DNA of 11,277 bases from Methanobacterium sp. GTDB taxonomy: Archaea > Methanobacteriota > Methanobacteria > Methanobacteriales > Methanobacteriaceae. The position numbers were made by a program, and so were the translations under genes. The stretch is from assembly GCA_003162655.1 (NCBI GenBank), contig PMMY01000186.1:1-11277 (forward strand), given 5' to 3'. The notes beneath the pieces are model-generated. The model saw only the letters and a program-made list of their open reading frames with translations. It ran no database searches and was not told the DNA's origin. Positions 7,301 to 11,277 of this stretch are shown here, piece after piece (the first letter of the stretch is position 1; each line of letters begins with the position of its first letter).

Positions 7301-7304
7301 CTCC
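7301..7304 (-). promoter_or_regulatory. Ribosome binding site deciding the mfnD start
   Basis: GGAG on the minus strand, 7 nt before the ATG at 7293. It rules out the longer TTG start at 7317 unless the transcript is leaderless. Confidence 0.6.
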
Positions 7305-7316
7305 AAATAATTAACA

Positions 7317-7326
7317 ATATATTTCG
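7317..7326 (-). promoter_or_regulatory. BRE/TATA-like element close to the mfnD start
   Basis: Minus strand CGAAATATAT, a good archaeal BRE plus TATA match. It is part of an 11-bp stretch (TCGAAATATAT) also present in front of truA. Its spacing puts a start point near 7293, giving a leaderless message, at odds with the ribosome binding site at 7301-7304. See the alternative at 7361-7368. Confidence 0.35.
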
Positions 7327-7360
7327 ATAAAATTCCCATAATTTCCTTGTTTTTCATTAG

Positions 7361-7368
7361 AATATAAA
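7361..7368 (-). promoter_or_regulatory. Candidate TATA box of the mfnD-mfnF operon
   Basis: Minus strand TTTATATT, one base from the consensus TTTATATA. A start point near 7338 would give a leader of about 45 nt that includes the GGAG ribosome binding site. Confidence 0.45.
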
Positions 7369-7432
7369 GCAGATAAACCTTTTCCTAACCATCAGTTAGT
7401 GAATAATTTTTCTAATTTTAATGATTTTAACT

Positions 7433-8749
7433 TTATTCCATCCTAAATTTGTTCACTATGATATTCTTGTCTTTAAGGTTCAGATCTGGATGTGGAAATT
7501 TGATTTCACTGTCCTTGAATACCATATTAATTGTTGTACCTGGATTCATTTCTTCATATTCGAATACTGTTATTTCATCTTGAATTCTTAATAACTCCTT
7601 TCCAATATGGTTCTTTATTTGATCAGATCCTTTAATATCAAATTTATCCGAATTATACGCCTTCAATACACTATTTAAAATCTTTTCTGAAGCTTTTCCG
7701 TCCCCATAGGGATTATTTGCATTACTCATTTTTTTGTAGAGAGTGTGGTTACTTGATATTTTGTGATAGGTTTCGATTATTCGTTCTTTATCTGCCCCCA
7801 CTAAAATGTTCCCTCCTGCTGTTACTGTCTCAGGCCTCTCTGTATTGTATCTTAAAGTTATACATGGTACATTAAGTGTTATAGCTTCCTCTTGTAATCC
7901 TCCCGAATCTGTCATTACAAATTTTGATTTTGATAATAACAGAAGGAAGTCCAAGTATCCTATTGGTTTAATGAGTTTAATGTGAGGTGCGCTTTCGAGT
8001 AAATCGTAAAATCCAAATTTTTTTAAGGCCCTAAATGTTCTTGGATGAACAGGAAAGATCATCGTGATATCATTAAGTTCCAAGAGTGCTTCTATTATAT
8101 TTCTGAGCCTTTCTGGGTCATTAACATTCTCTGCTCTGTGAATTGTCAGGATTAAAATTTCACCTGAAACATCAAGTTCCGATAAAATATTGGAATCAGC
8201 TTCAGCAATTTTAAGATGTCTTATACATGCATCAACAACTGTGTTACCTGTTATGAAAATTTCATGTGGGTTTATATTTTCAAATAGGAGGTTTACAGCA
8301 GATTCTTCTGTAGGAACGAAGAAAATATTTGAACAAATATCTGCTATCTGTCTGTTTATCTCTTCAGGCATGGTTTTATCATATGATCTTAAACCTGCCT
8401 CTACATGCCCAACTGCCATATGGAGCTTGGATCCAGCGAGAGCACCAGCAAGTACTGCATTGGTATCGCCCTGTAACATGATGAAATCTGGTTGTTCAGC
8501 TATTAAAACATCTTCTATACTTTTTAGCATAATAGCAGTTTGTTTTCCATGGGAATTAGAACCAACACCAATGTTGTATTCGGGTTTTTTAAGTTTCAGA
8601 TCTAAGAAGAACTGTTGTGACATTTCATGGTCATAATGCTGTCCTGTATGGATTAAAATATTATCAATTCCCATTTTTTCCATTTGATCCAAAACAGGGG
8701 CCATTTTTATTATTTCGGGTCTAGTACCAAGTATAGTTGCAAATTTCAT
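7433..8749 (-). CDS. wecB: UDP-N-acetylglucosamine 2-epimerase with a C-terminal extension
   Basis: Non-hydrolysing epimerase interconverting UDP-GlcNAc and UDP-ManNAc, used for ManNAc-derived sugars in surface glycans. Numbered from ATG at 8749 (438 aa): [10 protein letters not shown] (7-16), [11 protein letters not shown] (92-102) with the aspartate at 95, GHVEAGLRS (114-122) with Glu117, [10 protein letters not shown] (128-137), TIHRAEN (202-208) with His204, [10 protein letters not shown] (280-289) and [10 protein letters not shown] (300-309). These match the E. coli active-site residues. The usual family end, [12 protein letters not shown], is at 346-357, so about 70 further residues follow where most members stop near 365-380. 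An upstream ATG at 8761 would add four residues; I chose 8749 because homologues begin M-K-x-A-T and the TATA-like sequence at 8774-8785 predicts a start point near 8753. It is 139 bp upstream of mfnD. Confidence 0.93.
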   Translation of the reverse strand: MKFATILGTRPEIIKMAPVLDQMEKMGIDNILIHTGQHYDHEMSQQFFLDLKLKKPEYNIGVGSNSHGKQTAIMLKSIEDVLIAEQPDFIMLQGDTNAVLAGALAGSKLHMAVGHVEAGLRSYDKTMPEEINRQIADICSNIFFVPTEESAVNLLFENINPHEIFITGNTVVDACIRHLKIAEADSNILSELDVSGEILILTIHRAENVNDPERLRNIIEALLELNDITMIFPVHPRTFRALKKFGFYDLLESAPHIKLIKPIGYLDFLLLLSKSKFVMTDSGGLQEEAITLNVPCITLRYNTERPETVTAGGNILVGADKERIIETYHKISSNHTLYKKMSNANNPYGDGKASEKILNSVLKAYNSDKFDIKGSDQIKNHIGKELLRIQDEITVFEYEEMNPGTTINMVFKDSEIKFPHPDLNLKDKNIIVNKFRME

Positions 8750-8773
8750 GATATATTCCATTATTAATTTTAT

Positions 8774-8785
8774 AGAGTTATAAGA
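8774..8785 (-). promoter_or_regulatory. Candidate promoter element of wecB
   Basis: Minus strand TTCTTATAACTC, followed by a second TATA-like CTATAAAA (8768-8775). Together they predict transcription starting at about 8745-8753, so wecB may be leaderless or have only a few leader bases. The DUF460-wecB gap is only 68 bp, so read-through is also possible. Confidence 0.35.
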
Positions 8786-8817
8786 ATAAAATGAGTTTAA
8801 GTTGATAAATAGTTATT

Positions 8818-10266
8818 TCACTGATCTGTTGATCTTTTTCTCTGGGCTCTGTATTCATCAACAAGTTTAAGAAGCTTTTTTTTGTCCTCTTTTTTCTTCT
8901 GGTTATTTACTTCTTTTATCCATCTTTTAATTTCCCTTTTTAAAGCTTTGGAATTCACTATATAAAACTCGCTCATTGAAGTCATTTCCACGCTGCTGGC
9001 TGGGATAAGGGGGATCATATTCTTTTCAAATATGTTTTCAGCCGGATCTGAAATTTTATCCATAGTAATAACAGTTTTAACACCCAGATTAATTATCATT
9101 GATGCAGTTTGTGATCCTCCACCTTCAGAGTTTTTAAGTAGGACTACATCATCCCTTTTTATTTTCCATCGATCACAAGCTTCTCTTATACCCTCTTTAG
9201 TGAAAGATTCGATGATCTTTACGGGCACTGCATTTTCAGAGAGTTCCAAAGCTTTAATATCTTTTTTTGATCTAAATTTTTGTTCCAGTTCGGATCTTCT
9301 GGCTTTTTCATCGATATACTTTTCTTGAAGGCGTTTTATTATAGCTAGTTTAGATGCTAGCTCCTTCTTCTGAAGGATTTTCCTGGTGTAACTGTAATGG
9401 AGTTTATCTACCTTGGACTGGAGTTTGGAGATTTCAGCCCTGTAAACAACAATATGTTCTTCAAGAAGATTGTTTTTATGCTTTAAGTTATCAATATAAT
9501 TTTGTTGTAAATTTAATTTATGTTTCAACTTTGATATGATTATTTCATTAGAATTCGGTTTATCATCAGCTTCTTTTATCTCATTTGAACCTGTAATAAT
9601 GGTTTCATTTACTTGTTCTTCTATTTCTTGAGATTGTATTTCAAGTTCTGATTCGTGTGTGGTGTTGAGATTTTTATCAGATTCAGTTGAAATAGAATCT
9701 GCTTTAATAATGTCATTTATCTGTTCTATGGCATTACTAATAGATGTACCATTTATAACCATTGCTTTAATAGCGTCAACTGCACTTTCAGTTAATTTTG
9801 CCTTTTCAGCACGTTTCTCTATCTGTCGAAATTTGTTAATATGATCTCGATATGTTTTAACAGCAGCTGCTAGTGCATCACGCTCGTGTGCATTTTGAGG
9901 AAGAACAAATGAGGTTTTATCTTTATTATTATTCTGTAAATATGAATCCACTATATCTATCTTGGATTCAACAGACATATTTCGGTAAGGAGACCATATT
10001 TTAGAATTTAAAGATGATGCAAGTTTTCTAACAGTTTTTGGTGTGGGACATACATCTGTAGCCAACAAAACTGTTCTGCCATAATCAATTATGTGGCTTA
10101 TTATTTCAGATTTCCTGATCTTTTTAAAACTCTTCAATGAAATCAGGTTTCCTTTAAGGTCTAGGATGGCTATTCCTACTGTCAGTCCCGGATCAAATCC
10201 GACTATAATTCCCCTGTGGGACTTGTGGGTTCTTTCTGGTTTTAAAAATAAATCTGAACCTTTCAT
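8818..10266 (-). CDS. DUF460 protein: RNase H/RuvC-like domain, coiled coil, C-terminal domain
   Basis: Archaeal protein of the DUF460/COG2433 family, function unknown. Its 482 residues show three parts. Residues 19-145 look like an RNase H fold of the YqgF/RuvC type: GFDPGLTVGIAILD (23-36), LLATDVCPTPKTVRKLA (67-83) and NAHERDALAAAVKTYR (125-140), giving Asp25, Asp71 and Asp130 as a possible metal-binding acidic set. Residues 145-240 are a hydrophilic linker; 245-335 is a lysine/glutamate-rich predicted coiled coil. Residues 345-440 form a C-terminal domain with DDVVLLKNSEGGGSQTA (372-388), and the tail is very basic. Many members exceed 600 residues, so this one seems short in its middle. 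The ATG at 10266 is the only start before an in-frame stop. A structure-specific nuclease role is inference. Confidence 0.8.
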   Translation of the reverse strand: MKGSDLFLKPERTHKSHRGIIVGFDPGLTVGIAILDLKGNLISLKSFKKIRKSEIISHIIDYGRTVLLATDVCPTPKTVRKLASSLNSKIWSPYRNMSVESKIDIVDSYLQNNNKDKTSFVLPQNAHERDALAAAVKTYRDHINKFRQIEKRAEKAKLTESAVDAIKAMVINGTSISNAIEQINDIIKADSISTESDKNLNTTHESELEIQSQEIEEQVNETIITGSNEIKEADDKPNSNEIIISKLKHKLNLQQNYIDNLKHKNNLLEEHIVVYRAEISKLQSKVDKLHYSYTRKILQKKELASKLAIIKRLQEKYIDEKARRSELEQKFRSKKDIKALELSENAVPVKIIESFTKEGIREACDRWKIKRDDVVLLKNSEGGGSQTASMIINLGVKTVITMDKISDPAENIFEKNMIPLIPASSVEMTSMSEFYIVNSKALKREIKRWIKEVNNQKKKEDKKKLLKLVDEYRAQRKRSTDQ

Positions 10267-10313
10267 ACCTTCTGTACTAATATTTCTATAAACCAGGTGA
10301 TTTCCTCCATCAG

Positions 10314-10321
10314 TTATATAT
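10314..10321 (-). promoter_or_regulatory. TATA box of the DUF460 gene
   Basis: Minus strand ATATATAA. The predicted start point is near 10291, giving a leader of about 25 nt ending in AGAAGGT directly before the ATG. Confidence 0.45.
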
Positions 10322-10325
10322 GCTG

Positions 10326-10354
10326 ATTATGTGGTAATATATGGTCCACATAAT
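10326..10354. promoter_or_regulatory. Perfect 9-bp inverted repeat upstream of the DUF460 promoter
   Basis: ATTATGTGG (10326-10334), an 11-nt spacer, then CCACATAAT (10346-10354). It lies between the truA stop and the DUF460 TATA box, with one arm at or next to the BRE position. On the minus-strand RNA it could fold as a truA 3' hairpin, but no T-run follows it, so an operator is the more likely reading. Confidence 0.5.
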
Positions 10355-10376
10355 ATTTATGGTTTGCAAGGGATTT

Positions 10377-11195
10377 TTAAGGGACTCTTAAAACCTTAAT
10401 CATCTCTTCCTCTGCAGCTGCAATTGTTCTCCTCTTGATATATTCTTCTTTAATTGTTTTGAAGAAGTTATTTTTTGCATATTTATCAAGGGTGAATTCA
10501 ATATCCTTGTAATTAATATCCATGAGAATAAGCCCATCAGGAGGTACTGGGGTTATTGATGCAGGAATATCCGGATTCAAAAGGAGGGATAATTCTTTCT
10601 CTTCCATTTTTCCGTTTCCCACCATGGTTATCACCTGTACCATCTTCCTAACCATGTTCCAAAGGAAACTTTCACCTACCACATCAATTACGGTTACCAT
10701 CCTGTTCTGGGAAATCTTCAACTCCTTAACGTTTCTGTTAGGGGCTCTTTCAGATCTTTTTGTGAAATTTTGGAAGTTATGTTTGCCTTCTAATAATTTA
10801 GATGCACTCTGCATCTTCTTTAAATCTAGAACTTCTTCTACGTAGGGATCCTTGAAAAGTACATACTTATAATGCCTATATTCTGCAAATCGTGGCTTAA
10901 ACCCATCTGGAACTTCTGTTTTACCAATTATCTGAATAGTGGGGGGTAAATGATAATTTATTTGATTAATAGTCGCTTCAGAATCTGTTTTAAGTGATAT
11001 AACATTTCCAAGTGCATGAACTCCTCTGTCTGTTCGGCCTGCTATAGAATACCTTGATTTATCAGGATCCTCCATTACACCGGCCCTTTTAAAAGCTTTG
11101 AAGAGTTCATCCTCAACAGTGGGGAGTTGTGGCTGTCTCTGAAATCCATAGAAATGTGTACCTATGTAAGCCACTTTAAAAGCTGTTTTAACCAT
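10377..11195 (-). CDS. truA: tRNA pseudouridine(38-40) synthase TruA
   Basis: Isomerises uridines at positions 38-40 of the tRNA anticodon arm to pseudouridine. The 272-residue protein is a complete TruA: KVAYIGTHFYGFQRQP (7-22), the catalytic loop AGRTDRGVHALGNV (52-65) with catalytic Asp56, RHYKYVLF (around 106-113), HNFQNFTKR (about 138-146) and VGESFLWNMVRKMVQVI (about 172-188). A lysine-rich C-terminal tail (KNNFFKTIKEEYIKRR) is common in archaeal members. The ATG at 11195 has GAGGT (11202-11206) with a 6-nt spacer and a good BRE/TATA at 11249-11258. It precedes the DUF460 gene by 110 bp. Confidence 0.96.
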   Translation of the reverse strand: MVKTAFKVAYIGTHFYGFQRQPQLPTVEDELFKAFKRAGVMEDPDKSRYSIAGRTDRGVHALGNVISLKTDSEATINQINYHLPPTIQIIGKTEVPDGFKPRFAEYRHYKYVLFKDPYVEEVLDLKKMQSASKLLEGKHNFQNFTKRSERAPNRNVKELKISQNRMVTVIDVVGESFLWNMVRKMVQVITMVGNGKMEEKELSLLLNPDIPASITPVPPDGLILMDINYKDIEFTLDKYAKNNFFKTIKEEYIKRRTIAAAEEEMIKVLRVP

Positions 11196-11201
11196 TTGTA
11201 T

Positions 11202-11206
11202 ACCTC
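11202..11206 (-). promoter_or_regulatory. Ribosome binding site of truA
   Basis: GAGGT on the minus strand with a 6-nt spacer to the ATG at 11195. It fixes the start. Confidence 0.65.
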
Positions 11207-11248
11207 TAACCGAATTAAATTTGTTTCGTTGATCTGATAAAATAATTC

Positions 11249-11258
11249 ATATATTTCG
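11249..11258 (-). promoter_or_regulatory. BRE/TATA promoter of truA
   Basis: Minus strand CGAAATATAT: purine-rich BRE (CGAAA) joined to a TATA element. A start point near 11225 would give a leader of about 30 nt containing the GAGGT site. It shares TCGAAATATAT with the sequence just upstream of mfnD. Confidence 0.55.
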
Positions 11259-11277
11259 AACTTATTAATCAATATAT

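Noticed and set aside
7294..7317. Longer mfnD start at TTG 7317 (eight extra residues) or ATG 7299
   Set aside because: The GGAG site lies downstream of the TTG and only 1 nt from 7299; the shorter form matches how family members begin.
7385..7399. Stem CTAAC-N5-GTTAG downstream of wecB as a terminator
   Set aside because: Only five base pairs and no T-run follows on the minus strand.
8190..8636. Plus-strand open frame of 148 codons opposite wecB
   Set aside because: It lies wholly within the antisense of a well-conserved epimerase region, its translation resembles no family I know, and no ribosome binding site precedes it.
10264..10310. Short frame MEEITWFIEILVQKV ending in an ATGA overlap with the DUF460 start, a possible leader peptide
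   Set aside because: The TATA box at 10314-10321 predicts a start point near 10291, inside this frame, so its ATG would not be transcribed. It also has no ribosome binding site.
10522..10845. Plus-strand open frame of 107 codons opposite truA
   Set aside because: Antisense shadow of the conserved TruA coding region with no initiation signal.

Overview
The window reads as chromosomal core DNA of a hydrogenotrophic methanogen, most probably Methanobacterium or a close relative in the Methanobacteriales. The support is its content: genes for tetrahydromethanopterin (mptG), coenzyme B (hacB) and methanofuran (mfnD, mfnF), archaeal ether-lipid genes (carS and a tes-like radical SAM gene), AT-rich DNA, archaeal TATA/BRE-like promoters and GGAGGT-type ribosome binding sites. 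From memory, mptG, carS and a leuD/hacB gene also lie close together in Methanothermobacter thermautotrophicus. The genus call is inference. I see no transposase, integrase, tRNA, rRNA, CRISPR array or phage gene.

Layout, left to right. At 1-1170, on the minus strand, a protein-L-isoaspartate methyltransferase gene (3' end cut by the window edge) overlaps the end of an archaeal zinc-ribbon gene, forming a two-gene unit. At 1369-4422, also minus, an apparent operon is transcribed in the order radical SAM gene (tes-like), mptG, hacB, with gaps of 36 and 21 bp. At 4490-5008 carS is the only plus-strand gene. It diverges from the radical SAM gene across a very short region that carries a perfect 8-bp inverted repeat. 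At 5210-7293, minus, mfnD and mfnF overlap by ATGA and form a methanofuran operon convergent with carS. At 7433-11195, minus, come truA, a DUF460 gene and wecB, each with its own promoter-like sequence upstream. All gaps between genes are shorter than about 200 bp.

How the genes work together. Four genes make C1-carrier or thiol cofactors of methanogenesis: MptG for methanopterin, HacB for coenzyme B, MfnD and MfnF for methanofuran. CarS activates the archaeal lipid core with CTP, and the Tes-like enzyme would couple lipid chains into tetraethers. WecB supplies UDP-ManNAc for surface glycans. TruA modifies tRNA, the isoaspartate methyltransferase repairs proteins, and the DUF460 and zinc-ribbon proteins are uncharacterised.

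No obviously new multi-gene system is visible. The points most worth a second look are the double context of the radical SAM gene (methanopterin operon on one side, lipid gene on the other), the inverted repeat between tes and carS, an unusual C-terminal extension on WecB that resembles a TrkA-C/RCK_C ligand-binding domain, the nuclease-like residues of the DUF460 protein, and a 9-bp inverted repeat in front of its promoter.
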